A DNA stretch of 33,166 nucleotides from contig CAAGIP010000040.1 of assembly GCA_900769955.1 (NCBI GenBank), positions 1-33,166 on the forward strand. Reading direction: 5' to 3'. The position numbers were made by a program, and so were the translations under genes. How positions within the stretch are numbered: position 1 is the stretch's first letter; each line of letters opens with the position of its first letter. The stretch is from Spirochaetia bacterium (lineage in GTDB: Bacteria; Spirochaetota; Spirochaetia; Sphaerochaetales; Sphaerochaetaceae). Below, piece by piece: positions 25,789 to 33,166 of the stretch. The notes beneath the pieces are model-generated. The model was not told the origin of the DNA and did not search any database. It saw nothing but the letters and a program-made list of their open reading frames with translations.

Positions 25789-25817
25789 AAAATAGCAAAG
25801 AGATCGATGAAAAACAA
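25789..25817 (-). promoter_or_regulatory. Candidate promoter of the M16C protease gene
   Basis: TTGTTT (25817-25812), a 17-base spacer and TATTTT (25794-25789) precede the ATG at 25781 by seven bases. No ribosome site fits between. It overlaps the promoter of the divergent phosphodiesterase gene. Confidence 0.5.
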
Positions 25818-25826
25818 TCGTTACTC

Positions 25827-25835
25827 TGTTATTAT
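25827..25835 (+). promoter_or_regulatory. Candidate extended -10 promoter of the glycerophosphodiesterase gene
   Basis: TG-T-TATTAT (25827-25835) forms an extended -10 that ends eight bases before the ATG at 25844. The -35 is weak (ATGAAA, 25807-25812) and overlaps the M16C -35. No Shine-Dalgarno sequence is present. Confidence 0.5.
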
Positions 25836-25843
25836 GTTCTGAT

Positions 25844-26539
25844 ATGGAATTCTTTAAAGGAAAGACACTCATTCTGGGTCACAGGGGACTTCCCTCACGC
25901 TTCAGGGAAAACACTATATCATCGTTCAGGGGTGCACTTGATGCAGGTGCCGACGGCATCGAGCTTGACATCCACCTCACAAAGGATATGAAGCTTGCAG
26001 TCATTCACGACCACAATACAAAGCGCACGACAGGAACCGACATGGACGTGGAAGCAGCCACGCTTTCAGAACTTCAGGGCGTGGATCATGACATAGTCAC
26101 CCTGGATGATGTTTTTGAGGAGTTCGGGCAGGGGATAATCTACGACATAGAGCTTAAGGAAAAGGCCTTTGCCTTCACGCCGATTGCCGAAAAGGCACTT
26201 GAGACAATAGAGCGTCACGCCATGAAGGACAGCGTGATGACATCATCATTCAACCCTTTCACAGTCAGGGCATTCAGACATCTTGGCTCCGGTATTCCCA
26301 CAGCCCTGATTTACGACACGGTCAAAGGCGTGCCCCGTCCGATGAGAAGGGGTGAAGGCAGGATAATCTGCCATCCCGATTTCCTCAAGCCGGGACTCCA
26401 TGTGGCACCCTCACAGGCTGCCCGGATGAAGGTACCGTTCTCAGTCTGGTGCGTGGATACAAAAGCAGAAATGGATAAGTTCATCTCGCTTGGTGCCTCA
26501 GTCATAATCACCAACCGTGCGGATGAGCTTCTGAAATAA
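25844..26539 (+). CDS. Glycerophosphodiester phosphodiesterase (GDPD family)
   Basis: This 231-residue cytosolic-type GDPD enzyme should hydrolyse glycerophosphodiesters to glycerol 3-phosphate and an alcohol. The TIM-barrel catalytic set is complete: H13-R14 in LGHRGLPSRFRENT, E22, metal ligands E40 and D42 in GIELDIHLT, H55 in AVIHDHNTKRTTG, and E103/K105 in YDIELKEK. No signal peptide is seen, so it acts on internal substrates, unlike periplasmic GlpQ. Its stop codon directly abuts the stop of the convergent lipoprotein gene, with no base between. Confidence 0.92.
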   Translation: MEFFKGKTLILGHRGLPSRFRENTISSFRGALDAGADGIELDIHLTKDMKLAVIHDHNTKRTTGTDMDVEAATLSELQGVDHDIVTLDDVFEEFGQGIIYDIELKEKAFAFTPIAEKALETIERHAMKDSVMTSSFNPFTVRAFRHLGSGIPTALIYDTVKGVPRPMRRGEGRIICHPDFLKPGLHVAPSQAARMKVPFSVWCVDTKAEMDKFISLGASVIITNRADELLK

Positions 26540-27880
26540 TTAAAGGTACCTTGCAAGCTGGGCTGCGGTAAGGCGTCCATATGATGTGAAGAGCTCTTTT
26601 GTGATCTCATTCACATCACTTCCCCAGGCCACGCTCTGGGTATCATAGTCATATGCAACCATCTCACCGGTTTCCAGATCGGCAAGAACGGTGTATCCCT
26701 GAGACGACATGACATAGTCACCGAGCGGGGTACGCTTTCCCGCATCGCGTCCGACTCTGGACCAGATGATGTACTTCTTGTCAGCAAAGCGCCCCCGTGC
26801 TTCCGAGAGCACGCTTTCCCACTCACTTCCTGAAATCGATGCGACAGTAACGCTGATGCCATCCTTTTCAAGGTATGACACGAATGCCTTCTCACTCCAG
26901 GAGGAGGAAAGCTCCTCTCCGTTTTCATCGTACTCGCTGAATGCGATCACGATGCCTTCGCGGGCAATCCTGCTCTCAATCGCGTAGTCAAACGATATCT
27001 TCGTGTCCTCGATCTCCCTGATCAGGGGCTCATATGTTATGTCCTGAGTGGATAGATCCAGGGAGAACTCGACAGTACCGATATCCGCCATTCGGGGATA
27101 TTTCTTAAAAAAGGAAACCTTACCGTCCTCTCCCGTCACTTCCCTGTATGAAAATGAATAGAACGAGTCATCATGGTCATGCACCTGGATCGTGACAAGG
27201 ATGGGTGCACCGGTTACTCTCGGGGAAAGCACACCCTTATCCCGGGATACGATGAGCGTGCACTCACCTTTTTCAGGTGACCTGTCCGCTATCCTGAACT
27301 TTATGTTTTTCGCAATATCGGCAGCCTTTGAGAGAAATTCCTCCGCACTGTATCCGGTGACGGGGCCTTCAGAGAGCACGTCAGCTGCCCTGATCCAGGC
27401 ATCCAGGGCCGCTATGTCATTGTTTGTCCTGTAGAACTCCATCGCTTCATCGGAAAGCGCTTCAATGCGCAGCCTGCGGTCCTTTTCAGCTATGTACTCC
27501 GAAGAGCGCATGGTCTCGAAGATACTCTCATCCGCCTCGGCAAGCATGTAGAGAATGCCTTCGTTTTCCTTCTGTTCCTTTATCCTGAGTCCAAGGTCCG
27601 AGATCGTTCCGAGTGTTGAAAGCTCACGGTAATAGGTACCTGTGACCTCATATCCCAGTTCCTCGGAAATAAGTGTCAGCAGCTCACGGTAGTTCTCATT
27701 GTACCTCTGGCTTGAGGACTCGGCGTCACTGCTGCTTACGAAGTATACATAGCCCTTTGCTTCAGGCTTCATGAGGGCCCACGCAGGAACACCGGTGTAT
27801 GCCGACTCCAGCATGGTGGATACACTGCGGCATGATGTCAGGAGTAATGCGAGAGCAACTATGGTAAAAAGCTTTTTCAT
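26540..27880 (-). CDS. Lipoprotein of unknown function
   Basis: The 446-residue protein has a clear lipoprotein signal (MKKLFTIVALALLLTSC, lipid on C17). The stretch after it (VPAWALMKPEAKGYVYFVSSSDAESSS) loosely recalls LPP20-type lipoproteins. The middle is helical (about 60-210). A beta-rich region follows (about 215-300; TGAPILVTIQVHDHDDSFYSFSYREV), and the final third resembles an exported binding domain (KYIIWSRVGRD, YTVLADLETGEMVAYDYDT). I cannot assign a function. It starts with a four-base overlap with the upstream barrel-like gene, so the two probably act together in the envelope. Confidence 0.8.
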   Translation of the reverse strand: MKKLFTIVALALLLTSCRSVSTMLESAYTGVPAWALMKPEAKGYVYFVSSSDAESSSQRYNENYRELLTLISEELGYEVTGTYYRELSTLGTISDLGLRIKEQKENEGILYMLAEADESIFETMRSSEYIAEKDRRLRIEALSDEAMEFYRTNNDIAALDAWIRAADVLSEGPVTGYSAEEFLSKAADIAKNIKFRIADRSPEKGECTLIVSRDKGVLSPRVTGAPILVTIQVHDHDDSFYSFSYREVTGEDGKVSFFKKYPRMADIGTVEFSLDLSTQDITYEPLIREIEDTKISFDYAIESRIAREGIVIAFSEYDENGEELSSSWSEKAFVSYLEKDGISVTVASISGSEWESVLSEARGRFADKKYIIWSRVGRDAGKRTPLGDYVMSSQGYTVLADLETGEMVAYDYDTQSVAWGSDVNEITKELFTSYGRLTAAQLARYL

Positions 27881-28815
27881 CTTATTGTAACTCCTGTTTT
27901 AAGCTCGACTGTATCGATTGAAAAGTAACTGAACTTATCATTCCTGATCTTATTCGCTTCCATCCCGAAACAAAGCCCGAAATGATCGCTGATAAGCCAG
28001 GTGAGGGAAATCTCATAGCCCCCACCGTAAACAAACGTACCTGCACTTCCCAGAGTCATGAAGCAGTCTGCGCCGACAAGAGAATCTGAGAGGATCGGGA
28101 CATGGGGGCCGAAGAGCACAGAAAGCGGGAAATGATACCCGATGCCGGCAGAAAAGAGGAATGCTGCGTTATTCACTGCATCCCTAGCATACTTTGCCTT
28201 TATTACAGGTCTGAATGGATATATTACTGAAAGATTGCTGACTTCAATGTCGAAGCTTAACCTTACCGAAGGGGTGAATACCGTACCCATGGACAGGGAA
28301 AAAAGCCATGGGGATGTTTTTTTCAGTTCAAGTCCCGGAACAAGGGAAGATGACCTGATGACTGAAAGCTCCGTGATGGTGCCGTCATTCTTATCCGCAA
28401 ACAGAAGTCCCACAGTCCTTCCTGATGGGGAAAGTGCCTTATACACACTTCCCTTTTTAAGCTCTGATGACGACGAAAAGGACCTGTCATATATCCAGTC
28501 CAGCGTCAGGGGCGCATCGGAAGTAAAATGACTGTTGTAATACAGCAGTGATTCCACTGCCTCATCAATGGTGTTTTCTCCGATAGGAACCTTTCTCTCC
28601 TCGCCGAAAAGTGAAAGGGTGAGCATCGGCTCCTCCCATGAGAGGAACTCTGCGGTCTCATCTTCACCGGAAAGGGGAGACAGTCTGGAAACAAGCTTCT
28701 TTTCAAAAGCGCTGAGAACACTCTCCTCCGCATCGAAATTCCATACGGTACTTACCTTTGCAAAGAGAGGAAGCACTGCGAGAATCATTGCGAGGAAGAG
28801 AGCGCCTTTTTTCAT
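27877..28815 (-). CDS. Exported protein with probable outer-membrane beta-barrel half
   Basis: The 312-residue protein starts with a Sec signal peptide (MKKGALFLAMILAVLPLFA, probable cleavage after residue 19). Residues about 20-160 form a soluble N-terminal domain. From about 165 to the end, alternating amphipathic strands (FSLSMGTVFTPSVRLSFDIEV, FLFSAGIGYHFPLSVLFG, GTFVYGGGYEISLTWLIS, FGLCFGMEANKI) resemble an eight-strand barrel. No family is recognised. It overlaps pepT by four bases (ATGA) and the lipoprotein gene by four, which suggests an envelope pair made with the peptidase. Confidence 0.75.
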   Translation of the reverse strand: MKKGALFLAMILAVLPLFAKVSTVWNFDAEESVLSAFEKKLVSRLSPLSGEDETAEFLSWEEPMLTLSLFGEERKVPIGENTIDEAVESLLYYNSHFTSDAPLTLDWIYDRSFSSSSELKKGSVYKALSPSGRTVGLLFADKNDGTITELSVIRSSSLVPGLELKKTSPWLFSLSMGTVFTPSVRLSFDIEVSNLSVIYPFRPVIKAKYARDAVNNAAFLFSAGIGYHFPLSVLFGPHVPILSDSLVGADCFMTLGSAGTFVYGGGYEISLTWLISDHFGLCFGMEANKIRNDKFSYFSIDTVELKTGVTIR

Positions 28816-30038
28816 TTATTTGCCCACCAGCTGATTATTGCAAGCACGAGATTGACGGCATCATTCATGTGTTCGGGTGAGATCCACTCCTCGAGGGAAT
28901 GGAAGTTGTGTCCGCCCGTGAAGATATTGGGACAGGGAACACCAGTTTCAGCAAGGCGGGCTCCGTCAGTACCGCCCCTGATTATCGTCTGATAGAGATC
29001 AAGTCCGATCGAGGAACCGGCTTCGAATATGCTTGCAAGTGCTTCAGGACATTTGGCATTGGCATTTGCCATGTTCCTGTAGCTTATATCCTGCTTGACT
29101 TCAAGCTTTGCATGATAAATCGATGCAATTGCCTCCGCGATCCTTATGCTCTCGCTGATGCGGAATGAGAACATCTGTTCATCAAAATCCCTGATGAAGA
29201 GATGAGCCTCGGCTTCAGTCGAGGTGCCGCTGAAATCAAGCACGCAGTAGTAGCCGTAACGTCCGTCAGTTGCTTCAGGACTTTCGGACATGGGAAGTGC
29301 CGTAACGATGTGGGAAAGGACGGTGATGGCATTCACGAGCTTTCCTCGGGCGGAACCGAGGTGCATCGAAACACCTGACACCTTCAGCGTGAGAGTGGCT
29401 GCATTGAAGCACTCAGCTTCGACCTCTCCCATTCTGCCGCCGTCAAGTGTGTAACAGCACCTGCTCTTCAGGCGGTCATGAGGGAATTTCATCATTCCTG
29501 ATCCCGTTTCCTCATCGGGGGTGAAATAAACTTCAATGTCACCATGCTTTATTTCGGGATGCTCAGTAAGGTATTTCATGGCCTCCATTATTTCACTGAC
29601 ACCGGCCTTGTCATCGGCACCCAGAAGAGTCGTTCCGTCACTTGTTATGACCTCATGGCCGATAAGCTCCTTAAGATCGGGGTTTTCAGCCGTTCTGATT
29701 ACCGTTCCGTTTTCAAGCGTGATGTCACCGCCCTCATAAACGAATCTTCTGGCTTTAACTCCATTGCCGCATACATCATCCGCGGTATCGACATGTGCCA
29801 TGAAACCGATGGTCGGGACATCCCCGGAATTACCCTTAAGCTTACCCATCACGACCCATTCTTCCCCGAGATATGTCTCAAGGCCAAGTGCTTCAAGCTC
29901 CTTCTTAAGTTCCTCAAGAAGCACCTTCTGTCCATCGGTCGTGGGTCTCTTCACTCCTGCAAGGGAGGGATTACTCATTGTATCAAACTGTGTATAACGC
30001 AGAAAACGCTCTGCAACGCTGTTTCTGAAATCTTCCAT
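28812..30038 (-). CDS. pepT: Peptidase T (tripeptide aminopeptidase)
   Basis: PepT is an M20-family dizinc enzyme that removes the N-terminal residue from tripeptides in the cytosol. From ATG at 30038 it has 408 residues, starting MEDFRNSVAERFLRY. Metal and catalytic residues are visible: H82 and D84 in GFMAHVDTADD, D142 in LLGADDKAG, E176/E177 in FTPDEETG, D199 in YTLDGG, and the late His in FTGGHNFHS. IRGGTDGARL is also typical. Met at 30047 is an alternative start. No ribosome site is properly spaced for either. It heads a three-gene operon with two exported proteins. Confidence 0.96.
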   Translation of the reverse strand: MEDFRNSVAERFLRYTQFDTMSNPSLAGVKRPTTDGQKVLLEELKKELEALGLETYLGEEWVVMGKLKGNSGDVPTIGFMAHVDTADDVCGNGVKARRFVYEGGDITLENGTVIRTAENPDLKELIGHEVITSDGTTLLGADDKAGVSEIMEAMKYLTEHPEIKHGDIEVYFTPDEETGSGMMKFPHDRLKSRCCYTLDGGRMGEVEAECFNAATLTLKVSGVSMHLGSARGKLVNAITVLSHIVTALPMSESPEATDGRYGYYCVLDFSGTSTEAEAHLFIRDFDEQMFSFRISESIRIAEAIASIYHAKLEVKQDISYRNMANANAKCPEALASIFEAGSSIGLDLYQTIIRGGTDGARLAETGVPCPNIFTGGHNFHSLEEWISPEHMNDAVNLVLAIISWWANK

Positions 30039-30045
30039 ACCCCAC

Positions 30046-30074
30046 ATTATTGCACACGTGAGGATTTAGATAAA
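30046..30074 (-). promoter_or_regulatory. Weak candidate promoter of pepT
   Basis: TTTATC (30074-30069), 17 bases and AATAAT (30051-30046) lie seven bases before the ATG at 30038, in the 38-base gap after the TOTE-family gene. The hexamers match consensus only partly. It is included because it repeats the spacing seen at other first genes in the window. Confidence 0.3.
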
Positions 30075-30076
30075 GC

Positions 30077-33022
30077 TCAATAAACACTGAAGAGGTCATC
30101 TGGTCCGGTCAGATGCTTTGCAACATCCGAAGATGTAAAGTGAATCATCATCTGATCTTCACGCCAATCCTCCGGATACAGGATGCAGATATCGCCAAAC
30201 CATACTTCAGAGGAATCAATTACTGCATAGTTTACAGGGAATTCCTCATAAACAAGCTCTATTCCAAGACTTCTGAACCATGCTGCCGTTTCATCACCGT
30301 GATTATCTGATTTGTTTATTTTTTTTGAATGAACGATTACATTAACACCCTTTTCAGTCATAATATGCAGTAATTCCAGCACTTTACTGGTCATGAAGTT
30401 CATGCCCAGAACAGGACATGAGATTTCCACTGATAGCCTCGCACAGCGTATTGATCCCATCAGAGCCTTCTCATATGTATCCTTTCTGTACATCACACTG
30501 TCACATTTAACTTCAGAAGCAGCACCTGATGGCATGAATCCAAGCTTTCCATAAGCTGACACTCGCTTATGATACATACTGAGGCATTCAGGCATATGTA
30601 CATCAACGTAATCAAATACAGTAACCGTCTTCTTGCCCTCGCTGATTCTGCATATTCTGCCTACAGTCTGACTGAGCAGTCCCTTCCATGAAACAGGAGA
30701 GGCAAGCATAAGCGTATCCAGGTAAGGAATATCAGTTCCTTCTCCCAAATAACTGATTGTGGAAATAATAATTACACCGCCATTCGGTTTCTCAGAAATT
30801 TCTTTATGCAATAATATCTTATCAGATTCCTTTGTTTTTCCGTGTATAAGTATTGCGTACTTTCCTTTGTCTGAAATCATTCCATAAAGTTTCTCAGCAT
30901 GATCCGTAAGAGCTGTGAGGATGAGAACTTTATGTCCGGCATCCATCATCTCCACTGCATCTTCTGCTATACTGCTGTTCCTAAGTTGATCTTCAGAAAG
31001 GGCTTTTACTATCTCATGAAAGCAATTCCTCTTAACTGAAGAAGGTATGTATACTGTATTCATGAACCTAGGAATGAATACCTGCATTAATCCTCTTTCA
31101 TATGCAAGCCTGTCTGCATCATATGTGAATATTACCGATCCGCAGAGTGCATATACGCTCTTCTCATGGCCGTCTTTTCGTTTGTCAGTTGCCGTTAGCC
31201 CATATAAATATTTAGGTCTTACCATGGAAAGAATATCCCTGTACTGATCGGAAGCGGCATGATGACACTCATCCACAATCACTAATCCATAGTCACGGAC
31301 CCATAAAGGTTTTGAGGATGCGATACTCTGGGCAGTAGCAATGTCAATAAGACCTGTCACACTGTCTTTCTGACCTCCAAACAAACCTATTCCTGTTTTG
31401 TTTATTCGCTTGTGAGGTCTTTTTTCAGGTGGATTGTTAACCGTCAAATATGATTCAAGCTTCTGCTGCCACTGTTCCATAAGCTGTTTGCTGTTAACGA
31501 TGATCAAAGTTCTTTCCTTACGTTCTGCTATTATTTCGGCCGCCAGAACCGTTTTTCCATATGATGTGGCAGCCCTTACAATTCCAATTTCCGAGTTCCT
31601 CATTGCTTCAATTCCTGCAATCTGCTCCTTTCTCAGGAAAACCGAAGCTGTAACATCAAGTCCCGTTTCGGATTTACGCAGGTCTATGATTTCTGTAGTG
31701 ATACATGATTTCTTCATCAGTGCTTTGAATTGATTAAGAAATCCTCGCGGGAGCTGAATAACACTATCAGATTCCAGTGTAAGAGTGATGAAACAGCACA
31801 AATCCTTTGATATATATCCTTTGTTGCGTTCAAGAGCCCTGTAATACTCCGGATCACGATAAGAAGCCATGCGGCGGATACAGTCGATAAAAGCCGGGGT
31901 AATATACTTCTTGGGAATGCTTATGCCTGCAGACAGGTAAACGGGCAAAACCGGTACGAGAGAGTCTGATGAAGATAATTTGGGCAGTCTACAGTTCCAT
32001 AATGGATCTGGTTCTGATAGTTTCTTATCAAAAAGAGGAATTGATTCCCGTTCATGTATACGGAGATAAGCATCAATGTCCCGGTTACTATATTTCGGAA
32101 GAGATGAAAGAAAAGCAAACTGATCTGAATATGGAGTGAAGCTGTTATCAACAAAGACCGTTCCTTTGTCTTTTTCCTGTCTTGCAGATGCCGACAGAAC
32201 AAGCGGCATAAGTATCAGATTTCCGATACCTCCATCCTTCACGGTATCCTGCGCAGGGAAAATCCTGTCATAAGATTTAATGCTGACGGTATCAGTCATC
32301 CGGCATGCACCATCCAGAAAAGACATCATGAGCTTTCTGGCATTACGGGCAGGTATCTCTTCGGAAAAGAATAACCACAGATGAGCCCCGTTGCCACTGA
32401 ATGATATTTCAATAGCTATCTGAAAGCCCGCCCTTCTTGCTACTGATGCAACACACAGTGAATCATGTTTCCATGTCGCTTCATCAAGATCTATGGCAGC
32501 AAACCGGCATTTATTTCCTGGCAGCATTGGATATATTCCAATAGCTCCATTCCCTTCGGAATCATGATTACATAAATGATTCACTCTAATTACATATGAA
32601 GTAAGAACCACAAATTTGCTGTTGGGACAATCAATACAGCGGATTTTCTCACCTTTTTCTTTCCGTGGGCACCAATATGATCCCCAGTTACTGCATTTTG
32701 GATAATATCCACGCGGGTTCCGGACGGCATATACATCCCTTCTTCCACGAAAAAGATCGAAAAGCAAATCTGCTTTGTTTTGCAAATTAATTTTGGAACC
32801 GATCAGTAATGGATCATTGCAAATGATTTCAGGACAATCAAATGAAGAAAAGCTGAGTTTTTCCTTCATCTCATCTCTTCTTTTGTACAGGGAACGAAGT
32901 TCATCCTCCTGGACTCTTATCTGTTCTTCCAATTCCGTAAGCATTTCCAAAGAGACTGATTCGTTTTTTTCATCCGTAATAATATGAAGTTCATCAATGA
33001 ACTCAGTGACTAATCCATCCAT
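30077..33022 (-). CDS. TOTE-type primase-helicase protein (AEP primase, SF2 helicase, PLD-like end)
   Basis: This 981-residue protein combines four parts. Residues 25-57 are a probable coiled coil. The primase-polymerase region (about 80-300) has zinc cysteines C110, C118, C129 and C132, the catalytic D178/D180 in AAIDLD, the SGNGAHLW motif (H214), and YDRIFPAQD followed by GNLILMPL. After a linker (about 365-460) comes an SF2 helicase (about 463-805): ATSYGKT (485-491), DECH (584-587), LTATDKR and QTVGRICR (785-792). The end (about 850-970) is PLD-like, but the usual HxK reads NYAVIDSSEVWFG. The order fits AEP-TOTE proteins, predicted to act in defence or element conflict. The gene is AT-richer than its neighbours, suggesting transfer. 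It stands alone. Confidence 0.88.
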   Translation of the reverse strand: MDGLVTEFIDELHIITDEKNESVSLEMLTELEEQIRVQEDELRSLYKRRDEMKEKLSFSSFDCPEIICNDPLLIGSKINLQNKADLLFDLFRGRRDVYAVRNPRGYYPKCSNWGSYWCPRKEKGEKIRCIDCPNSKFVVLTSYVIRVNHLCNHDSEGNGAIGIYPMLPGNKCRFAAIDLDEATWKHDSLCVASVARRAGFQIAIEISFSGNGAHLWLFFSEEIPARNARKLMMSFLDGACRMTDTVSIKSYDRIFPAQDTVKDGGIGNLILMPLVLSASARQEKDKGTVFVDNSFTPYSDQFAFLSSLPKYSNRDIDAYLRIHERESIPLFDKKLSEPDPLWNCRLPKLSSSDSLVPVLPVYLSAGISIPKKYITPAFIDCIRRMASYRDPEYYRALERNKGYISKDLCCFITLTLESDSVIQLPRGFLNQFKALMKKSCITTEIIDLRKSETGLDVTASVFLRKEQIAGIEAMRNSEIGIVRAATSYGKTVLAAEIIAERKERTLIIVNSKQLMEQWQQKLESYLTVNNPPEKRPHKRINKTGIGLFGGQKDSVTGLIDIATAQSIASSKPLWVRDYGLVIVDECHHAASDQYRDILSMVRPKYLYGLTATDKRKDGHEKSVYALCGSVIFTYDADRLAYERGLMQVFIPRFMNTVYIPSSVKRNCFHEIVKALSEDQLRNSSIAEDAVEMMDAGHKVLILTALTDHAEKLYGMISDKGKYAILIHGKTKESDKILLHKEISEKPNGGVIIISTISYLGEGTDIPYLDTLMLASPVSWKGLLSQTVGRICRISEGKKTVTVFDYVDVHMPECLSMYHKRVSAYGKLGFMPSGAASEVKCDSVMYRKDTYEKALMGSIRCARLSVEISCPVLGMNFMTSKVLELLHIMTEKGVNVIVHSKKINKSDNHGDETAAWFRSLGIELVYEEFPVNYAVIDSSEVWFGDICILYPEDWREDQMMIHFTSSDVAKHLTGPDDLFSVY

Positions 33023-33028
33023 TCATAC

Positions 33029-33057
33029 AGGATACCATGAGAAAGCTTATGCGTGAA
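33029..33057 (-). promoter_or_regulatory. Candidate extended -10 promoter of the TOTE-family gene
   Basis: TG-G-TATCCT is an extended -10 (hexamer 33034-33029) that ends six bases before the ATG at 33022. A partial -35, TTCACG (33057-33052), lies 17 bases upstream. No Shine-Dalgarno sequence is seen. Confidence 0.4.
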
Positions 33058-33166
33058 AACAAAAAAAATCCATATTTGCACAGTGTTGGTAAAACAGGAC
33101 GAATAAGGTACGATAGTAGTACTTAATGAACTGTGGATAAGGCTGGCAAGTTGATGTGGTAGTCCA
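33058..33166. other. AT-rich right-edge region without an assigned gene
   Basis: This stretch upstream of the TOTE-family gene holds an A-rich run (about 33058-33069) and a single exact DnaA-box-like 9-mer, TGTGGATAA (33132-33140). A 29-codon plus-strand frame (33037-33126) crosses it but has no ribosome site or known motif. I see no assignable gene. Confidence 0.4.

Noticed and set aside
25782..25817. TTG-initiated extension of the M16C protease
   Set aside because: It covers the candidate promoter, has no ribosome site and is not part of the family sequence.

Overview
The window is a gene-dense bacterial chromosome segment of roughly even base composition. Almost every gene lies on the minus strand, with only two complete plus-strand genes. 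Lipoprotein lipoboxes, an outer-membrane-barrel patatin, a fused CdaA/YbbR/AcpS/TruA/PriA cluster and a PreP-like M16C protease point to a Gram-negative (diderm) organism. A spirochaete of the Sphaerochaeta/Treponema kind is my best guess from gene content. That is inference, and no rRNA or other phylogenetic marker is present to prove it.

Layout, left to right: (1) 1-107, a short open frame cut by the window edge, unidentified. (2) 127-7883, a complete histidine operon read leftward: sigma70-type promoter, a 14-residue leader peptide with five consecutive His codons, an intrinsic terminator/attenuator, then hisG-D-C-B(NB)-H-A-F-IE. A cysteine-rich pentapeptide-repeat gene is coupled to the end of hisIE by TAATG. 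(3) 7961-9276, a divergent pair: an HdeD-like membrane protein and a YjjG-like HAD nucleotidase. (4) 9282-16421, a tight leftward operon starting at a strong promoter: def, fmt, patatin-barrel protein, YhcC-type radical SAM, VanZ-like, two-subunit class I fumarase, FKBP lipoprotein. (5) 16427-22950, a leftward operon glpK-cdaA-ybbR-acpS-truA-UDG-like-priA, overlapping at nearly every junction. (6) 22968-26539, an M16C metalloprotease and a divergent glycerophosphodiesterase. (7) 26540-30047, pepT followed by two genes for exported proteins of unknown function. (8) 30077-33022, a visibly AT-richer gene for a large TOTE-type primase-helicase protein, probably an acquired conflict/defence gene, next to the right edge.

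The genes form complete units: histidine synthesis with its own amino-acid-sensing attenuator; N-terminal formylation/deformylation linked to envelope and central-metabolism genes; and c-di-AMP synthesis linked to glycerol kinase, phosphopantetheinyl transfer, tRNA pseudouridylation and replication restart. A recurring structural feature is that the first genes of transcription units lack a Shine-Dalgarno sequence and have a -10-like hexamer only 6-8 bases before the ATG, while genes inside operons usually carry GGAGG-type sites. This suggests frequent leaderless transcripts. The two most notable items are the apparently leaderless his attenuator and the TOTE-family protein. No rRNA, tRNA, CRISPR array or recognisable insertion sequence was seen, and no stretch over 300 bases lacks a gene.
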